Origin: Salinarimonas sp.
Lineage (GTDB): Bacteria > Pseudomonadota > Alphaproteobacteria > Rhizobiales > Beijerinckiaceae
Direction: 5' to 3'
DNA: 64,000 nucleotides
Assembly (NCBI GenBank): GCA_020832565.1
Contig: JAFIEI010000002.1
Location: 124,001 to 188,000 of the forward strand
The first letter of the stretch is position 1; each line of letters starts with the position of its first letter. Shown here piece after piece: positions 28,674-37,762 of the stretch. The notes under the pieces were generated by a model. The model worked only from the letters and a program-made list of their open reading frames with translations, searched no databases and was not told the origin of the DNA. The position numbers and the translations under genes are program-made.

Positions 28674-28830
28674 GTCATCGTTCCTTGGTGTCGCGCCCGT
28701 GTCGCTCTCGGTTTGTTACATGCAATTCGCAGGGCGGCGTTATCCTCTGATCGCACGCAGCGTCGCCTCGACGGCGCCGTCGCGCGGTTTGGTCGTCCCC
28801 TGAAGGCCAAGGCGCATGCCCTGACGGCCC

Positions 28831-28947
28831 TCAGGGGCTGATAAGGAGAAGCAGGCCGAGAAGGAGCGCGAGAATACCGACGGGCGCGCGAGCGGAATCC
28901 GCCGCGCCGGCGCCGCCGTTTATCAGATCGCGCTGTGAGCCGGCCAT
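28831..28947 (-). CDS. Possible 38-residue single-pass membrane protein
   Basis: ATG at 28947, TGA at 28833-28831. The N-terminal half is polar (MAGSQRDLINGGAG), and the C-terminal half is one uninterrupted hydrophobic segment, VGILALLLGLLLLISP. That composition would be unusual for a chance GC-rich frame. A GGGAGA lies 12-13 bases before the ATG, rather far. It lies between leuA and the PAS-like gene and is transcribed toward leuA. No family is recognised; it may not be expressed. Confidence 0.4.
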   Translation of the reverse strand: MAGSQRDLINGGAGAADSARAPVGILALLLGLLLLISP

Positions 28948-29248
28948 TGCCAAGGCTCGTCTCCCGTTCGAGGTTGCATCCGGATCTCGCCGGATTATCG
29001 CGTCGCCTTTCTAAACCTTTCATGAACCAGGCTCAAGCTGCAATTTTTCTCGCAGGCAAATAGGAGAATGCCAATAGCGGGTTGCCAATCGCAAAAATCT
29101 CCCCGAAGTTGCCTTTCCGACACCCGTGGACGCAGTCCGGCAGAGCGGGCGCATGACCTGTGATCCGGACGGGGGCGGCGTATCGGGCAGCGTTCGCAGG
29201 CAGGACGCGCCGACATATGGCGCGTCGGACAATCCGGCGGGAGTGGTC
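28948..29248. other. Intergenic region before the PAS-like gene
   Basis: About 300 bases holding the upstream region of the small membrane ORF and of the PAS-like gene. The stretch 29010-29070 is relatively AT-rich and is the likely promoter zone. I see no RNA gene or strong repeat. Confidence 0.4.
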
Positions 29249-30079
29249 ATGAGTGCCGAAGTCAGAAGCTGGTCAGGCCCCGCGGTCGCCAATGTCGCGA
29301 CCCATCCGAGCGTGCGCGCGCTCGTGGCAAAATGGCTTCAGATCCGTTCCGAGCGAGACCCGTTGCTCAGCGATTTCTGGAATACCGCCGACCAGAAGAT
29401 GATGGATTCGTCGATACTCTTCATGAAACTCGACGATGATTACACCTATCTGCATCACGGGCGCTATCTGTGCGAGCGCATCGGATTCTCGATGCAGGGG
29501 CTGACGGTGCAGAACCTGCGCACCCGCGTGCGAAGCCAGTTGATCGAGTTGTATGATCGCGCAACGAGCGATTTCGATCTCGTCTATTTCCAATCCTTCG
29601 CGGATTTCGCGCAGGATGTCGTGTTGTGGGGCCGCCTCTGCCTGCCACTACGGATGAAGGAGGGCGACGACCGCGTGCTGCTGCTCGTCTTCTGCCACAT
29701 GATCGAGGACAAGGCCTCGTTGTTCAGGATGCTGTTCACGCATTCGCGCTACGGCATCATCGTCGCCTGGCCCGTCTACGATGCCAAGCGCCAGATCGAC
29801 GATGCCTGGATCATAAGCCAGAACTCCGCGGCAATGCCGATTACCGGGGTCCAGGATCATTCCGAGGATGATCTGATGCTGCGCGCTGGCCCCGTCTTCT
29901 CCGATCATACCCTGTGGCGCCATTTCGCCCGCGGTGTCCCCAACGGCATGGTCTCGGCGGAGATCACGGTGAGCACCTCGGGCAGCCGCTATATCGCCTC
30001 CGGCGAGTTGATCGACGGCTACCTCGTCTTCCATTTCGCCGAGCAGACCCCATCGGACCAAAGCTTCGTGATCGGGTGA
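29249..30079 (+). CDS. PAS-like domain protein of unknown function
   Basis: 276 residues from MSAEVRSW; GGGAG lies 6 bases upstream, and an in-frame ATG at 29126 is rejected. The region from about residue 30 to 95 (LLSDFWN, then DDDYTYLHHGRYLCERIGFSMQG and TVQNLRTRV) resembles PAS_5-type sensor domains found in alphaproteobacteria. The second half (RVLLLVFCHMIEDKASL; IIVAWPVYDAKRQIDDAWI) could be a second, degenerate PAS fold. No output domain, signal peptide or membrane segment is present. Function unknown. Confidence 0.65.
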   Translation: MSAEVRSWSGPAVANVATHPSVRALVAKWLQIRSERDPLLSDFWNTADQKMMDSSILFMKLDDDYTYLHHGRYLCERIGFSMQGLTVQNLRTRVRSQLIELYDRATSDFDLVYFQSFADFAQDVVLWGRLCLPLRMKEGDDRVLLLVFCHMIEDKASLFRMLFTHSRYGIIVAWPVYDAKRQIDDAWIISQNSAAMPITGVQDHSEDDLMLRAGPVFSDHTLWRHFARGVPNGMVSAEITVSTSGSRYIASGELIDGYLVFHFAEQTPSDQSFVIG

Positions 30080-30164
30080 GGAACCTGGTGAGAGGGGCGC
30101 CGGGCAACTTGACTGACGCATGGCGATGGTCTGGGCTGTCGCATCCGATCGGGAGGACGGCACA

Positions 30165-30554
30165 ATGATTCGTCACGCCGAAAGCAGCGGCAGGAAGAGC
30201 GGTCTGATATCCGGCACGGGATTTGCCACCCTTTTGCTGGCGGCTATCTTGCTGGCGGGGTGCAACACCACCGCCCGACAGGAAGCCGCCGCGCCTGCCG
30301 AAAGATCAGCTGAGAGCGAGGTCGCCGTGGCTGCGGCACCACAAACGCCCGACAGCAATTGCGGGCGCGCGATCGACACCTTCGCCAACCTGCTCAGCCG
30401 TGATCTCGAGAACGGCATGGTTGCGCGCAGCGTCCATGATGCCGCGATGCAGGATCTGGAAGTCGCCGCCGGCGCCTGCCGCGCGGGCTCGCAGGAACAG
30501 GCGCTCTCGGCGCTGCGCGCCACGCGCATCCGTCACGGCTATCCCGCAGGCTAG
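30165..30554 (+). CDS. Small lipoprotein of unknown function
   Basis: 129 residues from MIRHAESS, with GGGAGGA 6 bases upstream. A type II signal peptide ends in the lipobox LLAGC, so the mature protein should start at the Cys and be lipid-anchored. An Ala-rich linker follows, then a helical part with two cysteines (SNCGRAID and AGACRAGS) that could form a disulfide. No family is recognised. Its stop codon abuts the intergenic palindrome that follows. Confidence 0.7.
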   Translation: MIRHAESSGRKSGLISGTGFATLLLAAILLAGCNTTARQEAAAPAERSAESEVAVAAAPQTPDSNCGRAIDTFANLLSRDLENGMVARSVHDAAMQDLEVAAGACRAGSQEQALSALRATRIRHGYPAG

Positions 30555-30625
30555 AGCATCATGCCGTCAGGTTGATACCGGCTGACGGGCGAAATGATGC
30601 GCTGAAACAATGATTTAGAGCGCCG
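30553..30625. repeat. Rhizobiales-type intergenic palindromic element
   Basis: AGAGCATCAT...CCGTCAG-(loop)-CTGACGG...ATGATGC then CTGAAAC and TTTAGAGCGCC. Two nested stems pair (GCATCAT/ATGATGC at 30556-30600, and CCGTCAG/CTGACGG inside). The frame AGAGCAT ... ATGnnGC ... TTAGAGC matches a pattern I know as an abundant intergenic repeat in Rhizobiales genomes. I found only one copy in this window, so the repeat status rests on that recollection. Confidence 0.5.
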
Positions 30626-30643
30626 CCGCGCCGGGGCGTATCG

Positions 30644-31387
30644 TCAGGGCAGCGTTCCCGCAAAGGCGTGCGCGAGATAGGCGCGCATGAAATCGGGCAG
30701 GGCCGGATCCGTGAGCGCATCCACTTCCCCGATGACCCGCAGGCCGGCGAGTTCCGGCATCGCCATGGCGCCGCGCGCTCCCTCGCCGCGCCTTGCCGTC
30801 TCTCCCGCCGTCAGCGAGAGTGCGCATTCGCGTATCAGCGCCAGATGGCCGCCGCGCCGCAGCATCTGCCAATGCGGATCGAGCGCGCCGGGATCAGGCG
30901 CGAGACCGGCTTCCTCGGCGAGTTCGCGCAAGGCGGCCATGGTGAGGTCGATGCCGCCATCGTGCGCGACGTCGCCGGGATCGGGCGTTCCCGCGGCAAA
31001 ATATAGCGCGCCGGGATTATCCGTATGGGCGCCCATGCGCCCGAGCAAGAAGCGTCCCGCCTGGTCACGCGGCGCGATGGCGGGAAAGGCGTTCACTGCA
31101 AATCCGTCGGGAAAGCCCGCAGCCTTGAAGGCGCGAAAGGCGCTGTAGCGCACGGGCATGAAGGCAAGATCGAGAGCTTCCCCCGGCGCGGGGCCTTCGC
31201 CGAGACCATGGGCGAGCAGGACCTCCCCGTCGAACAGATGCGGATTGCGGGCGCGCGCCGTGCGCCATTCCTGCGCGATCCGGGCTTCGTTCTGCTCGGC
31301 CCAGTGCCAGCGTACCGGTACCAGCCGCGCCGTCACCGCGCGCAGGCGGGTGATCGTGTAGCCCGTCTCGTCATGCACCGCGTTCAC
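30644..31387 (-). CDS. NUDIX hydrolase with DUF4743-like N-terminus
   Basis: 247 residues, GTG start that overlaps the phzF-like stop (GTGA). The Nudix box is GGIDLTMAALRELAEEAGL (about residues 144-162), with the conserved REL-EE-G core. The N-terminal part (WAEQNEARIAQEWRTARARNPHLFDGEVLL, then YSAFRAFK) matches the DUF4743 arrangement seen in proteins that hydrolyse nucleoside diphosphate derivatives. The real substrate is unknown. Confidence 0.82.
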   Translation of the reverse strand: MNAVHDETGYTITRLRAVTARLVPVRWHWAEQNEARIAQEWRTARARNPHLFDGEVLLAHGLGEGPAPGEALDLAFMPVRYSAFRAFKAAGFPDGFAVNAFPAIAPRDQAGRFLLGRMGAHTDNPGALYFAAGTPDPGDVAHDGGIDLTMAALRELAEEAGLAPDPGALDPHWQMLRRGGHLALIRECALSLTAGETARRGEGARGAMAMPELAGLRVIGEVDALTDPALPDFMRAYLAHAFAGTLP

Positions 31388-32289
31388 AGGTTCAATTCAC
31401 CCTGCGCCACGACCACCGCGTCGCCGCCGATCTCGGCCGCGACCAGGGCGCCGTTCTCGATTGTGAGCTGCAGCCGGATGAGGCTGGGCCGGCCCATCGC
31501 GTAGCCCTGCTCGATCACCACGTCATGCGCGCCCTCGCCGAGCGGCTCGAATTCCATCAACGCACCGGCAAAGGCTGCGGCAGCCGAGCCCGTGGCGGGG
31601 TCCTCCGCGATTCCCATGGACGGGGCGAACATGCGGGTATGGAAGGAATGCTGCGGATCGACGGTGGAGGCGCTGTAGACATAGACCTCGCCGCGCCCGA
31701 ACACCTTGTCGAAATCCGGCCCCGGACGGGCTCTGTCGACGGCATCGCGCGAGGCCAGCGGCACCAGATCAAAGGGCACGCCGGCGGAGTGGCGGCTGGG
31801 GAGATGGCGGTCGAAACCGATATCGGCGGGATCGAGCCCGAGCGCCGCCGCTGCGGCTTCGACGGCGGGCCCCTCGCCCAGATATTCCGGCAGGCGCGGC
31901 AACCGGAAGCGCGCGTGACCGTGATCGGGGCCGCGCTTTTCCATCACGCAGGAAACGACGCCGATACGCTCCTCGAGGCCGAATGCATGGGCGGGCACAT
32001 CCCCCGCCGCCCCGTTGCCGTCATCGGCGAGACCGAGCAGAACGGCGGCGCCGACCGTCGGATGACCGGCGAAAGGCAATTCCCGCCCCGGCGTGAAGAT
32101 TCGCAGCCGCGCCTTGTGGCGCGGCGATTCGGGAGGCAGCACGAAGACCGTCTCGGAGAGGTTGAATTCCCGCGCGATCGCCTGCATGCGGGCCGAATCG
32201 AGATCCTCGGCGTCACGCACCACGGCGAGCGGGTTGCCGGCGAGCGGCGTGTCGGTGAAGACGTCGAGGATGCTGTAGCGGCGGGGCAT
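31384..32289 (-). CDS. PhzF family isomerase/epimerase-like protein
   Basis: 301 residues. The start at 32289 ([11 protein letters not shown]) follows AGGAGA by 7 bases; the frame continues 11 codons further without support. PhzF folds are visible as two similar halves: [15 protein letters not shown] with [12 protein letters not shown] (catalytic Glu), and the second half with [14 protein letters not shown]. PhzF in phenazine synthesis is an isomerase; most homologues have unknown roles. Coupled to the NUDIX gene downstream. Confidence 0.88.
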   Translation of the reverse strand: MPRRYSILDVFTDTPLAGNPLAVVRDAEDLDSARMQAIAREFNLSETVFVLPPESPRHKARLRIFTPGRELPFAGHPTVGAAVLLGLADDGNGAAGDVPAHAFGLEERIGVVSCVMEKRGPDHGHARFRLPRLPEYLGEGPAVEAAAAALGLDPADIGFDRHLPSRHSAGVPFDLVPLASRDAVDRARPGPDFDKVFGRGEVYVYSASTVDPQHSFHTRMFAPSMGIAEDPATGSAAAAFAGALMEFEPLGEGAHDVVIEQGYAMGRPSLIRLQLTIENGALVAAEIGGDAVVVAQGELNL

Positions 32290-32346
32290 GGGCGGCTCTC
32301 CTGAACGGATCGGAGCAGGCAAGGTAGGCGTAAACCGCCCCCGGCG

Positions 32347-33501
32347 TCACCCCGTATCCGGATCGATCTTCGCGCGCTCGCCGGCCCTGTTGTCGGGAAT
32401 GGTCAGGCTCACCGCCACCGGGCAATGATCGCTCGCCTGCGGGCGCAGCCAGCCGATGCGCGGATAGCGGTCTGCGCGGGTCGAGAGCCATGCGATCGAA
32501 CGATCGGGATGGGTAGGGTCGAGGGGCGTGGCGTAGGCGAGCCCGCGCCGTACGATCTGCGGCTGCGGATCGGGATTGACGGCGGCGAGCGCCGGCGAGA
32601 TCAGGATATGATCGAGCTGGACATGGCGCTCGACAGGCCCGCCGTCCGGCCCCTCGCGATCGCGGTGGTAGAGCGTCCAGCGGTCGATTTCCGCCACGCC
32701 GGTCGTGGCATCGACGGCGAAGTCATCGAAAAGCGGGTCGATCCCCGACGGCAGCGTCGGCATCACCACCCCGCCCGGCCCGATGGCGAAGCGATGGTCG
32801 TTGAGATCGCCGAGCACGATCCAGTTCGCCTCGCGCCACTGCGCGCCGAACCGCGCCTCGACGATGGCGCGCACGGCCCGCGCTTCCGCCTCGCGCAGGA
32901 TACGGGTCTGCTCGCGCCCGTCGGCGGCATAGCCCATGGATTTGAGGTGGCAGATGAAAAGCGTCAGGTCGCGATCGCCGAGATCGATGGCGATCTCCAG
33001 GCAATCGCGATTGAAGACCCGGTCGTCGGGGGTGATGTCGAAGCGCTCGAGCGCGCGATCATACACGCCGAGCCCGCCGAAGGTCGCCTCGTGATGCGAA
33101 CGGGCGACGATCGCCTCGTCATCGCCGACGAGCCCCTTGCGCGCGGCGAAGGCGCAGTCGATGCCGCGCGGGTCGTTGCCGTGAAGCAGGCGCAGATGGC
33201 TGTAGCGGATATCCGAGACCGCATGCACGTAGTGCTTCAGGAACGGTGCCAGCACCCCGAGATTGTCGACCTCCTGCAGCGCGAGGATATCGGCTCCCGT
33301 CTCGGCAATGGCGAGCGCCGTGGCCTGGCGGTCGTCGTCTTCGAGATTGAGCGCCATCGCGGCCTGGGCCTGCTCGCGCATGGCGGGATCGGCGAAGTCG
33401 AACAGTGAGAGCGCCGGCGCCGTCTGTGGCCGCTGGCGCGGGCCATAGACGTTGCGCGAGACGAGGTTCTCGACGTTGAAGGTCGCGATGCGCAGTTTCA
33501 T
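32347..33501 (-). CDS. Endonuclease/exonuclease/phosphatase family protein
   Basis: 384 residues. The EEP superfamily active-site set is complete: Asn in ATFNVENL, Glu in LALQEVDN, His in FICHLKS, GDLND, LDHIL and the terminal SDHCPVAV. No signal peptide is seen, so it is probably cytoplasmic. Family members cleave DNA, RNA or phosphodiesters, and the actual substrate cannot be told. It is read in the same direction as the phzF-like gene, 57 bases before that gene's start. Confidence 0.85.
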   Translation of the reverse strand: MKLRIATFNVENLVSRNVYGPRQRPQTAPALSLFDFADPAMREQAQAAMALNLEDDDRQATALAIAETGADILALQEVDNLGVLAPFLKHYVHAVSDIRYSHLRLLHGNDPRGIDCAFAARKGLVGDDEAIVARSHHEATFGGLGVYDRALERFDITPDDRVFNRDCLEIAIDLGDRDLTLFICHLKSMGYAADGREQTRILREAEARAVRAIVEARFGAQWREANWIVLGDLNDHRFAIGPGGVVMPTLPSGIDPLFDDFAVDATTGVAEIDRWTLYHRDREGPDGGPVERHVQLDHILISPALAAVNPDPQPQIVRRGLAYATPLDPTHPDRSIAWLSTRADRYPRIGWLRPQASDHCPVAVSLTIPDNRAGERAKIDPDTG

Positions 33502-33561
33502 GCGCCGATCCTGACGCGATCCGCGCGGGATCGCATCAGGAATTTTGCGGCGTCTACGCGC

Positions 33562-35109
33562 TCACTCCTCGAGCGAGAGCGCGACGAAACGTACCTCGCC
33601 TTGCGCATTGGCGATCAGGAACAACGCCGAACGCCGCCCATCGGCGCGGATCGTCTCCAACCGCTCCAGCACGTCGGCAGGTGCCTCGACCGGCTCCTGG
33701 CCGACTTCGAGGATGACGTCGCCGGGCTGGATGCGCCGGTCGGCCGCAGCCGAATCCGGATCGACCTCGGTGACCACGACACCGTCGACACCCTCGGCAA
33801 TCGAGAAGCGTTCACGCAGGGATTCGCTCATCGTCATCATTTCCATGCCGAGTGCATCGGCATGGGCCTCGGGCACATCTGCGGGCGGCCGATCGCCGCG
33901 TGCAGCCATCTCGCCTTCGGCCAGACGTCCGATCTCGACCTGGATGGTGGTTTCCTCGCCGCGGCGAATCACCTCGACATCGACCTCCTTGCCGATCGGC
34001 GTAGAGGCGACGATGCGCGGCAATTCGCGCGAGTTCGCGACCTCCTGGCCATCGAAACGCACGATCACGTCCCCGGTCTCGATACCCGCCGCACTGGCGG
34101 GGCCTTCCGGATCGACCCCGGCGACGAGGGCGCCGCGTGCGCGCTCGAGGCCGAGCGCCTCGGCGGTGGTCTCGTCGACGTTCTGGATGCGCACGCCGAG
34201 CCAGCCGCGACGGGTTTCACCGAATTCACGCAATTGCGTGATGAGCGGCTCGGCAAGCGATGTCGGGATCGAGAAGCCGATACCCACGGATCCGCCCGTC
34301 GGCGAAAGAATGGCGGTGTTGATGCCCACCACCTCGCCGTTCATGTTGAACAGCGGACCGCCGGAATTGCCGCGATTGATGGCGGCATCGGTCTGGATGT
34401 AATTGTCGTAGGGGCCCGTATCGATATTGCGCGCACGCGCCGAGACGATGCCGGCGGAGACCGAACCGCCGAGGCCGAACGGGTTGCCGATGGCGACCAC
34501 CCAGTCGCCGATGCGCAGTTCTTCCGAATCACCGAATGAGAGCGCCACCAGCGGCTCGTCCACCTCGACCTGCAGCACGGCGATATCGACCTGCGGGTCG
34601 CGTCCGATCACCTCGGCGAGGCGCGTGGTGCCGTCGGCCCAGATCACCTCGATCTCGTCGGCCTCGCCGATCACGTGGTTGTTGGTGACCACGATACCTT
34701 CTGGATCGATGACGAAGCCAGAGCCGAGGGAGTTGGAACGGCGCTGGCGCGGGGGCGCTTCCCCGCCGCGTCGGTTGAAGAATTCCTCGAAGAGATCCTC
34801 GAAGGGCGTGCCGGGCGGCAATTGCGGGAAGGTGCGCCCTTCGGTCCGCGTGGTCGTTGCGGCGGAGATATTGACCACCGCCGGCATCACCCGCTCGACG
34901 AGATCAGCGAAGGATTCCGGCGCACCGGGACGCGGCACGGGTTGGAGCATCTGCGCGGGCTGGGCCTGCGGCGCGCTCTCGGTCGTCTGCGCGGCGCCCG
35001 GCAGTTGCAGGACCGGGACGAGTGCGACGGCCAGAAGGCCGGCGAGCGCCGATCTTGCGAGGCGCCGAAACGGTGCCGACGGGGTGGCGGCTTTGGATTT
35101 CTGGATCAT
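33562..35109 (-). CDS. degP: Do-like periplasmic serine protease (DegP/MucD type)
   Basis: 515 residues from MIQKSKAA; AGAGGG lies 6 bases upstream. A signal peptide (LARSALAGLLAVALVPVLQLPGAAQ) sends it to the periplasm. The trypsin-like triad is His145 (TNNHVIG), Asp175 (DPQVDIAVLQ) and Ser249 (RGNSGGPLF). Two PDZ domains follow, about residues 300-380 (GWLGVRIQNVDETTAEALG) and 430-515 (GVVVTEVDPDSAA...GDVILEVG). Such proteases degrade or refold misfolded envelope proteins. Confidence 0.94.
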   Translation of the reverse strand: MIQKSKAATPSAPFRRLARSALAGLLAVALVPVLQLPGAAQTTESAPQAQPAQMLQPVPRPGAPESFADLVERVMPAVVNISAATTTRTEGRTFPQLPPGTPFEDLFEEFFNRRGGEAPPRQRRSNSLGSGFVIDPEGIVVTNNHVIGEADEIEVIWADGTTRLAEVIGRDPQVDIAVLQVEVDEPLVALSFGDSEELRIGDWVVAIGNPFGLGGSVSAGIVSARARNIDTGPYDNYIQTDAAINRGNSGGPLFNMNGEVVGINTAILSPTGGSVGIGFSIPTSLAEPLITQLREFGETRRGWLGVRIQNVDETTAEALGLERARGALVAGVDPEGPASAAGIETGDVIVRFDGQEVANSRELPRIVASTPIGKEVDVEVIRRGEETTIQVEIGRLAEGEMAARGDRPPADVPEAHADALGMEMMTMSESLRERFSIAEGVDGVVVTEVDPDSAAADRRIQPGDVILEVGQEPVEAPADVLERLETIRADGRRSALFLIANAQGEVRFVALSLEE

Positions 35110-35432
35110 CGAATCCCTCTGTCTCATTGAGCGTTTCCCGGACCGCTGCGGGCGCGGCGCAAGGCGGCGTAAAATGGCGGCATAGCTAAGGCGGCGTACG
35201 GCCCACCCTTTCATCGTTGCACAGATCGGCAGAAAAGCGGCAAAGGCTCATTCTCTTCGCAACCGACCCTGTGCAGGGCGTCTGGCCGGGCCAAAGCCGG
35301 CTTTGATCGGTAACCGCGCGCGGGATGGCGCACGCCGTGCGAATCTGTCCTCTGACGATCCTGATTGCAAGCCTGTTGATCGCTCGTGCGTGCACCGGGA
35401 AGGCAAGGCGCCCGAAAGCCTCCGGCACGGCC
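35110..35432. other. Intergenic region upstream of degP and the SRP RNA
   Basis: About 320 bases between divergent units. It must hold the degP promoter (minus strand) and leads into the SRP RNA promoter. I see no convincing gene; several short frames here are unlike coding sequence. Confidence 0.4.
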
Positions 35433-35461
35433 TTGCCACGGGCGTTCGAAACTGCCATATC
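35433..35461 (+). promoter_or_regulatory. Promoter of the SRP RNA gene
   Basis: -35 TTGCCA (35433-35438, five of six consensus bases), a spacer of exactly 17 bases, and -10 CATATC (35456-35461). Transcription starting 7 bases later would begin at 35468, precisely the first paired base of the SRP RNA, which supports the assignment. Confidence 0.6.
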
Positions 35462-35467
35462 GCGGGC

Positions 35468-35561
35468 GGGAGGTTGGCGAGGGACGTTTCACTCGCCAAC
35501 CGGGTCAGGTCCGGAAGGAAGCAGCCCTAACGAGACCGAGCGGGTTCTCGTCCAACCTCCC
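35468..35561 (+). ncRNA. ffs: Signal recognition particle RNA, small bacterial (4.5S) type
   Basis: The diagnostic apical loop and internal loop sequence GGTCAGGTCCGGAAGGAAGC followed by AGCCC lies at about 35503-35527. The ends pair as a long helix: GGGAGGTTGG (35468-35477) with CCAACCTCCC (35552-35561). About 94 nucleotides, the normal length of the small SRP RNA. It binds Ffh to target membrane proteins to the Sec machinery. A CTCTTTCC stretch follows. dnaX begins 78 bases downstream, a pairing common in bacteria. Confidence 0.93.
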
Positions 35562-35638
35562 ACCTCTTTCCCCGGCGGTTTCGGTGCCCGAAACGGTTTC
35601 GGCTTGAGCCCGGCCCTCGCCTCGTGTCGAATAGGCGC

Positions 35639-37705
35639 ATGAATGAATTCGAGCCCGGCGTGACAGAATCTTCCGGCGAAGCCGAGCCGGCGCTTGCCGG
35701 CCTCGAGCCGCCGCGCCGCGCCGATTCCGCCGGCTACCGCGTTCTCGCCCGCAAATACCGCCCGCGCGATTTCGACGATCTCATCGGCCAGGAAGCCATG
35801 GTGCGCACCCTGTCGAACGCGTTTCGCACCGGGCGCATCCCCCAGGCCTGGATGCTGACGGGCGTGCGCGGCGTCGGCAAGACCACGACGGCGCGCATTC
35901 TCGCGCGCGGGCTGAACTATGACCGCCCCGGCCATGAAGACGGCCCGACCATCGATCTCGCCGAATCGGGCGAGCATTGCGAAGCAATCATCGAGGGCCG
36001 TCATATCGACGTGATGGAGATCGACGCGGCCTCCAACAACAGCGTCGAGAACGTGCGCCAGATCAACGATGCCGTGCGCTATTCGCCGGTCACGGCACGT
36101 TACAAGGTCTATATCATCGACGAGGTGCACATGCTCTCGGGGGGCGCGTTCAACGCCTTCCTGAAGACGCTGGAAGAGCCTCCGCCGCACGCAAAGTTCA
36201 TCTTCGCCACGACCGATATCCACAAGGTCCCCGTCACCATCCTCTCGCGCTGCCAGCGTTTCGACCTGCGCCGCGTCGGCGTCGATCAGCTCGTGGCGCA
36301 TCTCACCAGGATCTGCGGGCTGGAACAGGTCGAGGCCGATCCCGAGGCGCTCAAGGCGATCGCCCGCGCCGCCGAGGGCTCGGTGCGTGATTCGCTCTCG
36401 CTGCTCGACCAGGCGATTTCCCACGGCGCGGGCACCGTCACGCCCGACACGGTCCGTGACATGCTCGGGCTGGCCGACCGCGCCAAGGTCATCGATCTGT
36501 TCGAGGCGGTGATGCGCGGCGATATCGTCCAGAGCTTCGCGCTGCTCGCCGATCAATACGGCTCGGGGGCCGATCCCGCCGCGATCCTGCGCGAACTGGC
36601 CGGTTTCACTCATCTGGTGACGCGGCTGAAACTCGTCCCCGAGGCGGCGGACGATCCGGCCCTCACGGAGGCCGAGCGAAAGCGTGGCGCCGCGCTCGCG
36701 CAGGATCTCTCGGTACGGGTGCTCTCACGAAATTGGCAGATGCTGCTCAAGGGTATCGGCGAAGTCGAATCAGCCAGCCGCCCGATCGCGGCAGCGGAAA
36801 TGGTGCTGGTGCGGCTTGCCCATGTCTCCGATCTGCCCACGCCGGATGAAGCCTTGCGCATGCTGCGCGACGGCGCCGGAAGCGGAGCGCAGGGTGGCGG
36901 CGCACAGGGTGGTCAGCTGCAAGGCGGGAGTGGGCAAGGCGCAGGCGCACACGGCGGCCCTGCAATCGGTGACCCCGCAATCGGTGACCCCGCACATGCC
37001 GGCGACGTTTCATCCGCACCAGTATCGACCCCGCAAGCCGGCACCGATCCCGGCGCGACCCGCATGGCCGCAGGCGATCACGCGGCGCCGCAAATTCAGC
37101 GCGCACCGCAGACGGATCAAGCCGAGCCCGCCCCGGCGGCGCGCCCGGCGCTGAGCGCCGTGCCCGCATCCTCGCCCGCCGAGCGCGACGCCGCGACCCG
37201 CGCGGTTGCCGCGCGCCCGGAGAGCGCCCCGGCGGCGGGGCTGCATCTGGCGCGTTTCGAGGATCTCGTCGCCCTCGCCGAAGAAAAGCGCGACATCGTC
37301 GTCAAGGCGGCCCTGGAGCGTGACGTGCGGCTGGTGCACTTCGAGGACGGGCAGCTCGAATTCGCCCTCGCCGAGGGCGCGCGGCGCGATCTCGCTTCGG
37401 AATTGATACGCAAGCTCGCCGAATGGACGGGCCGGCGCTGGGTCGTCGCACTCTCCTCACAACCCGGCGAAGCCACCCTGCGCGAGCAGGCCGAGGCGGC
37501 CGATCGCGAGCGCCGGCGCGGCGCAGCCGACCATCCGCTGGTACGTTCCGTGCTCGACACTTTCCCCGGCGCCCGCATCGTCGATGTGCGCGAGCGCGCC
37601 GGCGCCGAGGGTGATCTCCCGGATCCCGGCCTCGCGGAGACGCCGCCTCCGCCGCCCGATGACGATGACGGCGCCGAGGACGAAGATGACGACGCCTTGT
37701 TGTAG
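35639..37705 (+). CDS. dnaX: DNA polymerase III subunit gamma/tau
   Basis: 688 residues from MNEFEPGV (ATG at 35639; a GTG at 35624 is possible). AAA+ clamp-loader ATPase: Walker A GVRGVGKTT at 75-83, DEVH at 161-164, and sensor region LSRCQRFDLRR. The zinc-binding cysteines of E. coli DnaX are missing (only one Cys, GEHCEAI), a form I associate with alphaproteobacteria. A low-complexity linker (Gly/Gln/Ala, with a PAIGDPAIGDPA repeat near 36960-36990) leads to the tau C-terminal domain (RFEDLVALAEEKRDIVVK onward). No obvious slippery A-run for gamma was seen. Confidence 0.95.
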   Translation: MNEFEPGVTESSGEAEPALAGLEPPRRADSAGYRVLARKYRPRDFDDLIGQEAMVRTLSNAFRTGRIPQAWMLTGVRGVGKTTTARILARGLNYDRPGHEDGPTIDLAESGEHCEAIIEGRHIDVMEIDAASNNSVENVRQINDAVRYSPVTARYKVYIIDEVHMLSGGAFNAFLKTLEEPPPHAKFIFATTDIHKVPVTILSRCQRFDLRRVGVDQLVAHLTRICGLEQVEADPEALKAIARAAEGSVRDSLSLLDQAISHGAGTVTPDTVRDMLGLADRAKVIDLFEAVMRGDIVQSFALLADQYGSGADPAAILRELAGFTHLVTRLKLVPEAADDPALTEAERKRGAALAQDLSVRVLSRNWQMLLKGIGEVESASRPIAAAEMVLVRLAHVSDLPTPDEALRMLRDGAGSGAQGGGAQGGQLQGGSGQGAGAHGGPAIGDPAIGDPAHAGDVSSAPVSTPQAGTDPGATRMAAGDHAAPQIQRAPQTDQAEPAPAARPALSAVPASSPAERDAATRAVAARPESAPAAGLHLARFEDLVALAEEKRDIVVKAALERDVRLVHFEDGQLEFALAEGARRDLASELIRKLAEWTGRRWVVALSSQPGEATLREQAEAADRERRRGAADHPLVRSVLDTFPGARIVDVRERAGAEGDLPDPGLAETPPPPPDDDDGAEDEDDDALL

Positions 37706-37762
37706 GCACGCGTCTCTGACATGAGGGGGGCGGATCGCCAACCCTGTCGTTTCGGGGCAGCC

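Noticed and set aside
28769-28782. Perfect palindrome CGACGGCGCCGTCG upstream of leuA
   Set aside because: Short GC-only palindromes are expected by chance in this composition, and no regulator suggests itself.
27081-28841. 586-residue plus-strand open frame
   Set aside because: Shadow of leuA, whose motifs on the minus strand are unambiguous.
36880-37000. Short tandem repeats in dnaX, considered as a programmed frameshift or mobile repeat
   Set aside because: The repeats encode PAIGD units in frame, as expected of a low-complexity linker, and there is no A-run slippery site.
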